Positions 47,618-56,410 of a stretch of 64,000 bases of DNA are shown here, piece by piece (positions within the stretch are counted from its first letter, which is position 1; each line of letters starts with the position of its first letter). The notes beneath the pieces were generated by a model. It was not told the DNA's origin. It searched no databases and worked only from the letters and a program-made list of their open reading frames with translations. A program made the translations under genes and the position numbers. The stretch covers positions 62,001 through 126,000 of the forward strand of contig NZ_LLZN01000079.1 in the NCBI RefSeq assembly GCF_001509795.1. The letters are read 5' to 3'. This stretch comes from Streptomyces sp. NRRL WC-3605. GTDB taxonomy: Bacteria; Actinomycetota; Actinomycetes; Streptomycetales; Streptomycetaceae.

Positions 47618-48691
47618 TCACGCCCCGAACAAGTCCCCTTGTCCGTTTCCAGCAGGCGACGTGCGGGGCGGGGTGAGGCCGAGATGCGACCATGCCGCGG
47701 GTGTGGCGACCCGGCCGCGGGGAGTGCGGGCGAGCAGCCCCTCCCGGACGAGGAAGGGTTCGGCCACCTCCTCCACGGTCTCACGTTCCTCCCCGACGGC
47801 GACGGCGAGCGTGGACAGGCCGACCGGTCCGCCGCCGAAGAGCTTCAGCAGCGCCTCCAGGACGGCGCGGTCGAGGCGGTCCAGGCCGCGGGCGTCGACC
47901 TCGTAGACGGCGAGGGCGGCCGCCGCGATGTCCTGGGTGATGATCCCGTCCGCCTTGACCTGCGCGTAGTCCCGGACGCGGCGCAGCAGGCGGTTGGCGA
48001 TCCGGGGCGTGCCGCGGGAGCGTCCCGCGATCTCGGCGGCGCCGTCGGCGCCGATCTCGACGTCGAGCAGGCTCGCCGAGCGGTGGATGACGCGCTCCAG
48101 CTCGGCGGGCTCGTAGAACTCCATGTGCGCGGTGAAGCCGAAACGGTCGCGCAGCGGGGGCGGCAGCAGGCCGGCGCGGGTGGTGGCGCCGACCAGGGTG
48201 AACGGCGGCAGCTCCAGCGGGATCGCGGTGGCGCCGGGGCCCTTGCCGACGATCACGTCGACGCGGAAGTCCTCCATGGCCATGTACAGCATCTCCTCGG
48301 CGGGCCGGGACATGCGGTGGATCTCGTCGAGGAAGAGGACCTCGCCCTCCTGGAGGGAGGAGAGGATCGCGGCGAGGTCGCCGGCGTGCTGGATGGCGGG
48401 GCCGGAGGTGATGCGGATGGGGGCGCCCATCTCCGCCGCGATGATCATGGACAGGGTGGTCTTGCCGAGGCCGGGGGCGCCGGAGAGCAGCACGTGGTCG
48501 GCGGTGGCGCCACGCGCGCGGGCGGCGCGCAGCACCAGGTCGAGCTGCTCGCGGACCTTCTCCTGGCCGATGAACTCGTCCAGGTCCTTGGGGCGCAGCG
48601 CGGCCTCGACGGCCTGGTCCTCGCGGTCGGCGACCGAGCCCACCAGCCGCTCGGGGGCGGGGGTGCCGGTGGTGTCGTCGTCCCAGTTCAT
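47618..48691 (-). CDS. ruvB: Holliday junction branch migration helicase RuvB
   Basis: 357 residues, AAA+ motor. N-terminal [18 protein letters not shown], Walker [13 protein letters not shown], Walker [16 protein letters not shown] and the Arg-finger motif [18 protein letters not shown] are intact, with a winged-helix end. A 73-bp gap separates it from ruvA. Confidence 0.97.
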   Translation of the reverse strand: MNWDDDTTGTPAPERLVGSVADREDQAVEAALRPKDLDEFIGQEKVREQLDLVLRAARARGATADHVLLSGAPGLGKTTLSMIIAAEMGAPIRITSGPAIQHAGDLAAILSSLQEGEVLFLDEIHRMSRPAEEMLYMAMEDFRVDVIVGKGPGATAIPLELPPFTLVGATTRAGLLPPPLRDRFGFTAHMEFYEPAELERVIHRSASLLDVEIGADGAAEIAGRSRGTPRIANRLLRRVRDYAQVKADGIITQDIAAAALAVYEVDARGLDRLDRAVLEALLKLFGGGPVGLSTLAVAVGEERETVEEVAEPFLVREGLLARTPRGRVATPAAWSHLGLTPPRTSPAGNGQGDLFGA

Positions 48692-48764
48692 TGCGTGTGC
48701 CTCGCGGGTCGCGGTGGAGGGCGTACGCGGGTCTGGCGTACGCCGGTGTCGTCGGGTGGGGCGG

Positions 48765-49370
48765 TCAGCGCGCTCTGTTCAGGGTCTGCAGCGCCGCCTT
48801 CAGCAGGCGGCCGACCTCCGGGGCGCCCTCGGCGGCCTCGGCCTGCGGGGCGACGGCGCTCACGGCCTCGTCGGCCTCGCGGGTCGCGTAGCCGAGGCCG
48901 ATCAGGGCGGCGTGCAGCTGGTCGCGCCAGCCCTGGGTGACGGGGGCACCGACGGCGGGCGCGCCGATCGGTTCGCCGAGGCGGTCCTTGAGCTCCAGGA
49001 GGAGTTTCTGGGCACCCTTCTTGCCGATGCCGGGGACGGCGGTGAGGGCCTTCTCGTCGGCGGTGGCCACGGCCCGGCGCAGCGCGTCGGGCGTGTGCAC
49101 GGCGAGCATGGCCTGGGCGAGGCGGGGACCGACGCCGCTCGCGGTCTGCAGAAGCTCGAAGGTCTGCCGCTCGTCGTCGTCGGCGAAGCCGTAGAGCGTC
49201 AGGGAGTCCTCGCGCACCACGAGGGACGTGTGCAGCTTGGCGGGCTGGCCCATACGCAGCGTGGACAGCGTGTTCGGGGTGCACTGGACGGCCATGCCGA
49301 CGCCGCCGACCTCGACGACCGCGGTGTCCGGGGCGAGGGCGGCGACGGTGCCGCTGACGAAGGCGATCAT
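48765..49370 (-). CDS. ruvA: Holliday junction binding protein RuvA
   Basis: 201 residues. Tetrameric junction-binding protein. N-terminal OB domain [20 protein letters not shown], two HhH motifs ([37 protein letters not shown]), and a C-terminal RuvB-binding domain ([18 protein letters not shown]). ATG 49370 overlaps ruvC by 4 bases. Confidence 0.97.
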   Translation of the reverse strand: MIAFVSGTVAALAPDTAVVEVGGVGMAVQCTPNTLSTLRMGQPAKLHTSLVVREDSLTLYGFADDDERQTFELLQTASGVGPRLAQAMLAVHTPDALRRAVATADEKALTAVPGIGKKGAQKLLLELKDRLGEPIGAPAVGAPVTQGWRDQLHAALIGLGYATREADEAVSAVAPQAEAAEGAPEVGRLLKAALQTLNRAR

Positions 49371-49906
49371 GCCGTACGGCCTTTCGATGCGGTGGCGGTG
49401 TGCAGGGCGACGGCCTGCTGGAGCCGGTTCTGCGCGGGGGCGCGCCAGATGTGGCAGATGGCGAGGGCCAGGGCGTCGGCGGCGTCGGCCGGCTTGGGCG
49501 GGGCGCTGAGCCGCAGCAGCCGGGTGACCATGGCGCCGACCTGTGCCTTGTCGGCGCGGCCCGAGCCGGTGACGGCGGCCTTGACCTCGCTGGGCGTGTG
49601 CAGGGCGACGGGGATGCCGCGGCGGGCGGCGCAGAGCATGGCGACGGCGCTGGCCTGGGCGGTGCCCATGACGGTCCGGACGTTGTGCTGGCTGAACACC
49701 CGTTCCACGGCGACGAATTCGGGCCGGTGCTCGTCCAGCCACTGCTCGATGCCCTGCTCGACGGCGACCAGGCGGTGGCCCAGCTCGGCGTCCGCGGGTG
49801 TGCGGACGACTCCGACGCCCAGCATGGTCAGCGGCCGGCCCGCGACCCCCTCGACGACTCCCACGCCGCAGCGGGTCAGTCCGGGGTCCACCCCGAGTAC
49901 GCGCAC
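49367..49906 (-). CDS. ruvC: Crossover junction endodeoxyribonuclease RuvC
   Basis: 179 residues. Acidic catalytic residues lie in [26 protein letters not shown] and [15 protein letters not shown]. It resolves Holliday junctions moved by RuvAB. GTG 49906. First gene of the ruvC-ruvA-ruvB operon; a hairpin upstream isolates it from yebC. Confidence 0.97.
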   Translation of the reverse strand: MRVLGVDPGLTRCGVGVVEGVAGRPLTMLGVGVVRTPADAELGHRLVAVEQGIEQWLDEHRPEFVAVERVFSQHNVRTVMGTAQASAVAMLCAARRGIPVALHTPSEVKAAVTGSGRADKAQVGAMVTRLLRLSAPPKPADAADALALAICHIWRAPAQNRLQQAVALHTATASKGRTA

Positions 49907-49960
49907 CGCCCCTCCCTTCGCTCACCTGTTTGTGCAGGCTATCGGGTGCCGCTGACAATG

Positions 49961-49995
49961 CGACGGGCCGACGGGTGTGTCCCGTCGGCCCGTCG
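49961..49995 (-). terminator. Terminator after yebC
   Basis: A perfect 15-bp stem (CGACGGGCCGACGGG and complement) with loop of 5 lies 24 bases past the yebC stop. Confidence 0.8.
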
Positions 49996-50018
49996 ATCGC
50001 GCGCGGCTCGCGCCCGCG

Positions 50019-50771
50019 TCAGGCGTCGACCTTCTCCATGATCTCGTCGCTGACGTCGAAGTTGGCGAAGACGTTCTGCACGTCGTCGCTGTCCTCGAGG
50101 GCGTCGATCAGCTTGAAGATCTTCCTGGCGCCCTCCTCGTCCAGCTCGATCTGCATCGTCGGGACGAAGTTGGCGTCGGCGGACTCGTAGTCGATGCCGG
50201 CGTCCTGGAGCGCGGTGCGGACCGCGACGAGGTCGGTGGCCTCGCTCAGCACCTCGAAGGACTCACCGAGGTCGTTGACCTCCTCGGCGCCCGCGTCGAG
50301 GACGGCGCCGAGGACGTCGTCCTCGGTCAGCTCGCCCTTGGGGACGATGACCACGCCCTTGCGGTTGAACAGGTACGACACCGAGCCCGGGTCGGCCATG
50401 GAGCCGCCGTTGCGGGTCATCGCGACCCGGACGTCGGAGGCGGCGCGGTTGCGGTTGTCGGTGAGGCACTCGATGAGCACCGCGACGCCGTTCGGGCCGT
50501 AGCCCTCGTACATGATCGTCTCGTAGTCGGCACCGCCGGCCTCGAGGCCGCCGCCGCGCTTGACCGCGGAGTCGATGTTCTTGTTCGGGACCGACTGCTT
50601 CTTGGCCTTCTGAATGGCGTCGTAGAGCGTCGGGTTGCCCTCGATGTCGACGCCGCCCATCCGGGCCGCGACCTCGATGTTCTTGATCAGCTTCGCGAAG
50701 AGCTTGCCGCGCTTGGCGTCGATCACGGCCTTCTTGTGCTTCGTCGTAGCCCATTTAGAGTGGCCGGACAT
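50019..50771 (-). CDS. yebC: YebC/PmpR-family protein
   Basis: 250 residues. [20 protein letters not shown] at the start, [12 protein letters not shown] and the [20 protein letters not shown] segment are diagnostic. The family was described as transcriptional regulators; recent work links members to ribosome stalling at proline stretches. Its place just before ruvC is conserved in actinobacteria. Confidence 0.95.
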   Translation of the reverse strand: MSGHSKWATTKHKKAVIDAKRGKLFAKLIKNIEVAARMGGVDIEGNPTLYDAIQKAKKQSVPNKNIDSAVKRGGGLEAGGADYETIMYEGYGPNGVAVLIECLTDNRNRAASDVRVAMTRNGGSMADPGSVSYLFNRKGVVIVPKGELTEDDVLGAVLDAGAEEVNDLGESFEVLSEATDLVAVRTALQDAGIDYESADANFVPTMQIELDEEGARKIFKLIDALEDSDDVQNVFANFDVSDEIMEKVDA

Positions 50772-50819
50772 CTGCCTGTCTCCTTCGCGTAACCCATCAC
50801 TGCAACGAACGCAGGAATC

Positions 50820-51425
50820 CTACAAGGACCCGGACGTCCGGTACGCGCGCACCATCTCGACGAACAGCCCGTGCACGCGGTGGTCGCCGGTCAGCTCCGG
50901 GTGGAACGACGTGGCGAGCGCGTTGCCCTGGCGGACGGCCACGATGTGGCCGTCGTGCTCGGCGAGCACCTCGGCGCCGGCGCCCACGGACTCGACCCAG
51001 GGGGCCCGGATGAAGACGCCCTCCACGGGGTCGCCCGGGATCTCCTTGACGTCGACGGCCGCCTCGAACGACTCGTTCTGGCGCCCGAAGGCGTTGCGGC
51101 GGACGATCATGTCGATGCCGCCGACGGTCTCCTGGCCCGAGCGCGGGTCGAGGATCTTGTCGGCGAGCATGATCATCCCGGCGCAGGTGCCGTAGACGGG
51201 CATGCCGTCGCGCACGCGCGCGCGGAGAGGCTCCATCAGCCCGAAGAGCACGGCGAGCTTGGAGATCGTGGTGGACTCCCCGCCGGGGATGACCAGGCCG
51301 TCGACCTCGGCCAGTTCCTCGGGGCGGCGCACCGGCCTGGCCACGGCGTCGGCCGCGGCCAGGGCGACGAGATGCTCGCGCACGTCGCCCTGGAGCGCGA
51401 GCACTCCGATGACGGGTGAGGTCAT
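50820..51425 (-). CDS. pdxT: Pyridoxal 5'-phosphate synthase glutaminase subunit PdxT
   Basis: 201 residues. Supplies ammonia to PdxS. The triad is seen as Cys in [13 protein letters not shown] and His/Glu in [27 protein letters not shown] forms the oxyanion turn. ATG 51425 shares one base with the pdxS stop (TGATG); a GTG at 51428 is also in frame. Confidence 0.96.
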   Translation of the reverse strand: MTSPVIGVLALQGDVREHLVALAAADAVARPVRRPEELAEVDGLVIPGGESTTISKLAVLFGLMEPLRARVRDGMPVYGTCAGMIMLADKILDPRSGQETVGGIDMIVRRNAFGRQNESFEAAVDVKEIPGDPVEGVFIRAPWVESVGAGAEVLAEHDGHIVAVRQGNALATSFHPELTGDHRVHGLFVEMVRAYRTSGSL

Positions 51426-52330
51426 CACCAGCCCCGGTTCGCGTAGCGCTCGGTCTCGGGCAGGGTGTCGCAGTTGATGCCGACCATGGCCTCGCCGAGG
51501 TTGCGGGACGCGTCCGCGATGATCTTGGGGTCGTCGTAGAAGGTGGTGGCCTTCACGATCGCGGCGGCGCGCTTGGCCGGGTCGCCGGACTTGAAGATGC
51601 CGGAGCCGACGAAGACGCCCTCGGCGCCGAGCTGGCGCATCAGCGCGGCGTCGGCGGGGGTGGCGACACCACCGGCGGAGAACAGCACGACCGGGAGCTT
51701 GCCGAGCTCGGCGACCTCCTTGACCAGCTCGTACGGGGCGCGCAGCTCCTTGGCGGCGGCGTACAGCTCGTTGTTGTCGTAGCCGCGCAGGCGGGCGATC
51801 TCGTTCTTGATCTGGCGCAGGTGGCGGACGGCCTCGACGACGTTGCCGGTGCCGGCCTCGCCCTTGGACCGGATCATGGCCGCGCCCTCGGCGATCCGGC
51901 GCAGGGCCTCACCGAGGTTGGTCGCACCGCAGACGAACGGGGTGGTGAAGGCCCACTTGTCGGAGTGGTTGACCTCGTCGGCCGGGGTGAGGACCTCGGA
52001 CTCGTCGATGTAGTCGACGCCGAGGGACTGCAGGACCTGGGCCTCGACGAAGTGGCCGATGCGGGACTTGGCCATGACGGGGATCGAGACGGCGTCGATG
52101 ATGCCCTCGATCATGTCCGGGTCGGACATCCGCGCCACGCCGCCGTCCTTGCGGATGTCGGCGGGCACCCGCTCCAGGGCCATGACGGCGACCGCGCCCG
52201 CGTCCTCGGCGATCTTCGCCTGCTCCGGCGTGACGACGTCCATGATCACGCCGCCCTTGAGCTGCTCGGCCATGCCGCGCTTCACACGGGCGGTGCCGGT
52301 CTCGGGAGCCTGGTTTTCGGAGATGGACAC
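51425..52330 (-). CDS. pdxS: Pyridoxal 5'-phosphate synthase subunit PdxS
   Basis: 301 residues, TIM barrel. It builds PLP from ribose 5-phosphate, glyceraldehyde 3-phosphate and ammonia. [45 protein letters not shown] and [15 protein letters not shown] are conserved. GTG 52330 was chosen for the GAGGTCACCC upstream; a GTG at 52342 adds four residues. The gene for a membrane protein precedes it. Confidence 0.96.
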   Translation of the reverse strand: MSISENQAPETGTARVKRGMAEQLKGGVIMDVVTPEQAKIAEDAGAVAVMALERVPADIRKDGGVARMSDPDMIEGIIDAVSIPVMAKSRIGHFVEAQVLQSLGVDYIDESEVLTPADEVNHSDKWAFTTPFVCGATNLGEALRRIAEGAAMIRSKGEAGTGNVVEAVRHLRQIKNEIARLRGYDNNELYAAAKELRAPYELVKEVAELGKLPVVLFSAGGVATPADAALMRQLGAEGVFVGSGIFKSGDPAKRAAAIVKATTFYDDPKIIADASRNLGEAMVGINCDTLPETERYANRGW

Positions 52331-52459
52331 GGGTGACCTCACAACGGGTGGAGAAGGGTTGCTGCGAGCATCGAGGAAACGGCAGCGGACCAGTCCACAG
52401 CAAGGGCCAATGATGAGCCGGTGGCTCGTTTTGCCGTCCCGCGGGGAGGCGCGACCCGG

Positions 52460-53002
52460 TCAGGAGGCCCGCTCGACCAGGGCGGCGGGCGGCTCGTCGT
52501 CCATCTCGAAGGCCAGCGGGAAGGGGGCGTGCCCGGCCAGGCGGAACCAGCGGACCTTGCGGTGCCGGCGCAGCGCGCGGGCCGCGCGGACGGCGTCGTT
52601 GTGGAAGCGGCGGGCCATCGGCACCCTGCGGACGGCCTCGGTCAGCTCGCGGGCCGCCGCCTCGCCGCCGGGCGCCTCGCGGACCGCCTCCACCTGCTGG
52701 GTCTCGGCGAACACGGCGCGCAGGGCCTGGCTCAGCTCGCTCTCGGCGACCTCCCGCTGCTCCTCCTCGGCCTGCCGGGCCGCGTGCGCGGCCTCGTACA
52801 GCACGATCGATGCGGCAGGGTCCAGGACGCCGGAGGTGGCCAGCTCCTGGGCGACGGAGGCCCGGCGCAGCAGCTGGGCGTCGAGCGCGGCGCGGGCCGC
52901 GTCGATCCGGGCGTGCAGCCGGTCCAGCCGGCCGGCGGTCCAGCTGAGATAGAGGCCGATCGCCACGAGGACGACGAGGATCCAGATGAGTGTCGCGGTC
53001 AC
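52460..53002 (-). CDS. Single-pass membrane hypothetical protein, LemA-like helical
   Basis: 180 residues. N-terminal membrane helix LIWILVVLVAIGLYLSWTAG, then a charged coiled-coil-like region with Ala/Arg/Glu heptads (RLDRLHARIDAARAALDAQL). The arrangement recalls LemA proteins, but I see no decisive motif. It lies between pimA and pdxS, where Streptomyces usually has such a gene. Start GTG 53002. Confidence 0.8.
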   Translation of the reverse strand: MTATLIWILVVLVAIGLYLSWTAGRLDRLHARIDAARAALDAQLLRRASVAQELATSGVLDPAASIVLYEAAHAARQAEEEQREVAESELSQALRAVFAETQQVEAVREAPGGEAAARELTEAVRRVPMARRFHNDAVRAARALRRHRKVRWFRLAGHAPFPLAFEMDDEPPAALVERAS

Positions 53003-53338
53003 GGCCGCAGACTAGCGGCGCCGCCCCTGACGCCCCGCGCGCGGGGCGCCCTCGGTGGCTTCCGGGAGACCGGTCGGTCCCGCCGCAGCCCTGCCCTCGC
53101 CGCGCCGTGAACGCCGTCCCGCGCACGGGGCCGCCCGCGAGCCGCCCGGCCAGTCCTGCCGCAACGCCGGGGGCCCCGATGGTCAGCCCCGCGCTCCAGG
53201 GGCTGACCGCGCGGTCAGGTCCACGTGTGCCGCCCGCCGGGGCCGGCGCCTATGGGAGCCTCCCGGAGGTCGCGGGCGACATGCCTGCGTGGGAACCCGG
53301 GCCCCCTGTACGTGGCGCCCCATCCCTCCAGGAGCCCC
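53003..53338 (-). terminator. Spacer after pimA with an inverted repeat
   Basis: Within this 336-bp space GGTCAGCCCC (53181-53190) and GGGGCTGACC (53199-53208) form a perfect 10-bp hairpin with an 8-base loop. It probably ends the pgsA-patA-pimA transcript. The remainder should contain the promoter of the 52460-53002 gene, but no clear hexamers or coding frames stand out. Confidence 0.5.
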
Positions 53339-54517
53339 TCAGTCGCGTGCCAGTCCCAGGCGGGCCCGCAGGCCGCCCACCGCGCCCGTGCCGGAGTCGT
53401 CGTCGGTGGCCACCGCCGCCGCGCCCGCCGTCACCGTCTCGTAGACCGACATGATGTCCGCGCCGACCGTCGACCAGTCGAAGCGGCGCACGTGGGCGCT
53501 GCCCCGCTTCTGGAGCCCGGCCCGCCGGGCGGGGTCGCCCAGGAGGCGTACGGCGGCGTCGGCCAGGGCGTCCGCATCCTCGTTGGCGAAGAGCTCCCCG
53601 GCCGCGCCCTGGTCCAGGACCTGGGCGAAGGCGTCGAGGTCGGAGGCGAGGACGGGGGCGCCCGCCGACAGGGCCTCGACCAGGATGATGCCGAAGCTCT
53701 CGCCGCCGGTGTTCGGGGCCACGTACAGGTCGACGCTGCGCAGCAGCCGGGCCTTGTCCTCGTCGCTGACCATGCCGAGGAACTCGACGCGGGAGCGCAG
53801 CTCGGCGGGCAGGTCCTCGACCGCCTCCTCCTCGTCGCCCCGGCCGGCCACCAGGAGCCGGGTCCCCGGGCGGGCGGCGAGGATCTTCGGCAGGGCCCGC
53901 ATCAGGACCGGGAGGCCCTTGCGGGGCTCGTCGATACGGCCGATGAAGCCGATGGTGTCGCCCTGCCAGTCGGGGTTGGGCTCGGCCCGGGCGAAGAAGT
54001 CGACGTCGACGCCGTTGGGGATGACGACCGCGTCACCGCCCAGGTGCTCCACCAGCGTCCGGCGGGCGTACTCGCTCACCGCGATCCGGGCGCTGATCTT
54101 CTCCAGGGCGGCCTGGAGGATGGCGTACGCCGCGATCATCGCGCGCGAGCGCGGGTTGGACGTGTGGAAGGTGGCGACGATCGGCCCCGAGGCCGCCCAG
54201 CAGGTCAGCAGGCCGAGCGACGGCGACGTGGGCTCGTGGATGTGGATGACGTCGAACCGTCCGTCGTGCAGCCAGCGGCGCACCCGCGCGGCGGAGAGAA
54301 AGCCGAAGTTCAGCCGGGCGACCGAGCCGTTGTACGGCACCGGGACGGCCCGGCCCGCCGAGACGACGTACGGCGGCAGCGGGGTGTCGTCGTCGGCCGG
54401 CGCCAGCACCGACACCTCGTGCCCCTGCCGGATGAAGTACTCGGCGAGGTCCCGGATGTGGAACTGGACGCCTCCGGGCACGTCCCAGGAGTACGGGCAG
54501 ACGATGCCGATTCTCAC
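53339..54517 (-). CDS. pimA: Phosphatidylinositol alpha-mannosyltransferase (PimA-like)
   Basis: 392 residues, GT-B glycosyltransferase family 4. N-terminal VCPYSWDVPGGVQFHIRDLA, the middle FDVIHIHEPTSPSLGLL, GFIGRIDEPRKGLPVL and the donor-binding NTGGESFGIILVEALSAGAP are as in PimA. It moves mannose from GDP-mannose to phosphatidylinositol. GTG 54517 overlaps the acyltransferase stop by 4 bases. The order pgsA-patA-pimA matches that of mycobacteria. Confidence 0.92.
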   Translation of the reverse strand: MRIGIVCPYSWDVPGGVQFHIRDLAEYFIRQGHEVSVLAPADDDTPLPPYVVSAGRAVPVPYNGSVARLNFGFLSAARVRRWLHDGRFDVIHIHEPTSPSLGLLTCWAASGPIVATFHTSNPRSRAMIAAYAILQAALEKISARIAVSEYARRTLVEHLGGDAVVIPNGVDVDFFARAEPNPDWQGDTIGFIGRIDEPRKGLPVLMRALPKILAARPGTRLLVAGRGDEEEAVEDLPAELRSRVEFLGMVSDEDKARLLRSVDLYVAPNTGGESFGIILVEALSAGAPVLASDLDAFAQVLDQGAAGELFANEDADALADAAVRLLGDPARRAGLQKRGSAHVRRFDWSTVGADIMSVYETVTAGAAAVATDDDSGTGAVGGLRARLGLARD

Positions 54518-55422
54518 GAGGTCCCCTTCGTGGGATCCAGGTCGGCGAGCCACAAGCGCTGGAGCATGTGCCAGTCCTCCGGATGTTCCGCGATACCCGT
54601 GGCGAAGGCGTCGGCCAGCGCCTGTGTCATGACAGACGTCTTCTCGGCGCGGTCGCCTGACTCGGGCACCTCGACCGGCGGGTGGACGCGGCCCTGCATG
54701 ACGGGCGAGTCGTCGTACCAGAGCGTCACGGGCAGGAGCAGCGCCCCGGTCTGCTGGGCGAGCAGGGCCGGTCCGGCGGGCATCCGGGCCGTGGCGCCGA
54801 AGAAGTCGACCTCGACGCCGGAGGAGGACAGGTCGCGGTCGGCGACCAGGCAGACCAGGCCGCCGTCGCGCAGCCTGCGCGCCAGCGTGCCGAAGGCGCT
54901 GCCGCCGCTGTGCGGCAGGACCTCCATGCCGAGGCCCTCGCGGTAGGCGACGAAGCGGTCGAAAAGCGTCTCGGGCTTGAGGCGCTCGGCGACGGTCGTG
55001 AACGGTGTCTTCAGTTCGGTGGTGACCCAGGCACCTGCCAGGTCCCAGTTGGCCAGGTGGGGCAGGGCCAGTATCACGCCCTTCCCGGCGGCCAGCCCGT
55101 CGGTGAGGTGGTGGACGTCCTTGGGGGCGAATCCCTCGCGCACCCGGTCCTCGCTCCAGGCGGGGAGCCGGAAGGACTCCATCCAGTAGCGCAGGTACGA
55201 GCGCATGCCCGCGCGCGAGAGCTCGGCCAGGCGCTGCGGGCTCGCGTCGGGCACCACGCGCGCGTAGTTGCTCTCCAGCCGCTGGACGCCCTTGCCCCGC
55301 TTCTTCCACGCCAGGTCGGCGATGGTGCGGCCGAGGCGCACGGCGGCCGGCTCGGGGAGCTTCTTCACGGTGCCCCAGCCGAGCCCGTACAGCGCGTCGG
55401 TGAGCCGGTCCTGGGCGCTCAC
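54514..55422 (-). CDS. patA: Phosphatidylinositol mannoside acyltransferase (PatA-like, HtrB/LpxL family)
   Basis: 302 residues. The catalytic HX4D is in ALPHLANWDLAGAW; VCLVADRDLSSSGVEVDFFG and GPALLAQQTGALLLPV follow as in lysophospholipid acyltransferases of this family. It adds a fatty acyl chain to phosphatidylinositol mannosides at the inner face of the membrane. GTG 55422 overlaps pgsA by 4 bases. Confidence 0.9.
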   Translation of the reverse strand: MSAQDRLTDALYGLGWGTVKKLPEPAAVRLGRTIADLAWKKRGKGVQRLESNYARVVPDASPQRLAELSRAGMRSYLRYWMESFRLPAWSEDRVREGFAPKDVHHLTDGLAAGKGVILALPHLANWDLAGAWVTTELKTPFTTVAERLKPETLFDRFVAYREGLGMEVLPHSGGSAFGTLARRLRDGGLVCLVADRDLSSSGVEVDFFGATARMPAGPALLAQQTGALLLPVTLWYDDSPVMQGRVHPPVEVPESGDRAEKTSVMTQALADAFATGIAEHPEDWHMLQRLWLADLDPTKGTS

Positions 55423-56105
55423 GTGGCGGCCTCGCTCCCGTGCGAGGCGCTCTCCGGCTTGTCCCGCGCCTCGGCGGCCTCGACCTCGGCGGACTCCCGG
55501 CGGACGGTGACGACCCGCTGGATCAGCGTGACGAGGCTGCCCACGGCGACGATCCACAGCGCCACCGGCAGCAGGTACTGGATGCCGGGCACGCCGAACT
55601 TGTGCAGTCCGGCGAAACCGGCCGCGACCAGCGAGATCACCAGGCGCTCGGCGCGCTCGACCAGGCCGTTGACCGCGACCGGCAGGCCGATCGACTCGCC
55701 GCGGGCCTTGGTGTACGACACCACCTGGCCGCTGGCCAGGCAGAAGATCGACACCGCGCACAGCACGAGGTCGTCGCCGCCCCCGGCGTACCAGAGGGCG
55801 AAGCCGCCGAAGATCGCGCCGTCGGCGACCCGGTCCAGGGTGGAGTCGAGGAAGGCGCCCCAGCGGCTGGAGCGGCCGAGCTGGCGCGCCATGTTGCCGT
55901 CGACGAGGTCGGAGAACACGAACAGCGTGATCACGACCGTGCCCCAGAAGAACTCGCCCATGGGGTAGAAGACCAGCGCGCCCGCGACCACGCCGGCGGT
56001 CCCGATCAGGGTGACGGTGTCGGGGCTGACGCCCCTTCTGATCAGAAATGAGGCGAACGGCGTGAGAACACGCGTGAAGAAAGCACGCGCGTACTTGTTC
56101 AGCAT
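55419..56105 (-). CDS. pgsA: CDP-alcohol phosphatidyltransferase (phosphatidylinositol phosphate synthase)
   Basis: 228 residues, about six membrane helices. The CDP-alcohol signature DGx2ARx8Gx3Dx3D is complete (DGNMARQLGRSSRWGAFLD then STLD). In actinobacteria this enzyme joins CDP-diacylglycerol and inositol phosphate. Its place before patA and pimA supports the inositol lipid role over phosphatidylglycerophosphate. ATG 56105; the C-terminus is charged and cytoplasmic. Confidence 0.92.
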   Translation of the reverse strand: MLNKYARAFFTRVLTPFASFLIRRGVSPDTVTLIGTAGVVAGALVFYPMGEFFWGTVVITLFVFSDLVDGNMARQLGRSSRWGAFLDSTLDRVADGAIFGGFALWYAGGGDDLVLCAVSIFCLASGQVVSYTKARGESIGLPVAVNGLVERAERLVISLVAAGFAGLHKFGVPGIQYLLPVALWIVAVGSLVTLIQRVVTVRRESAEVEAAEARDKPESASHGSEAAT

Positions 56106-56410
56106 GGCCTTCCCGAGGGTCGGTGTGGCGCCGTGGGGCCCTTGCTGGCCACCGGCTGGCCCATCGTAGCCACGCGCGCGTGCGGGCGGCCGCCGGGCAC
56201 TCGTCCTCGGGTCCCGCGGCACGCCGGGCCGGGGCCGCGGGCGCGGTCGCGTCCGTCGTATGGACGCGCCGTGCGGTGAGTGGAAAGCTCGAAGGACCGC
56301 GGGCGTCGTCGCAGCCGCCGTCGCTGGGGGCGCCTTCCGGGCCCCGGGTCCGGGAGAGGGAGCGTACGTCCGCGCCCACAGTGACCTCACCGTGCACGGG
56401 AGGCAGGATC
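56106..56410. promoter_or_regulatory. Divergent region between pgsA and the EF-G-like gene
   Basis: This 305-bp space should contain promoters in both directions. CGCGTCC (56248-56254) and GGACGCG (56262-56268) form an inverted repeat with a 7-base spacer. No clear -35/-10 pairs are visible, and the in-frame upward extension of the EF-G-like gene lacks a ribosome binding site. Confidence 0.35.
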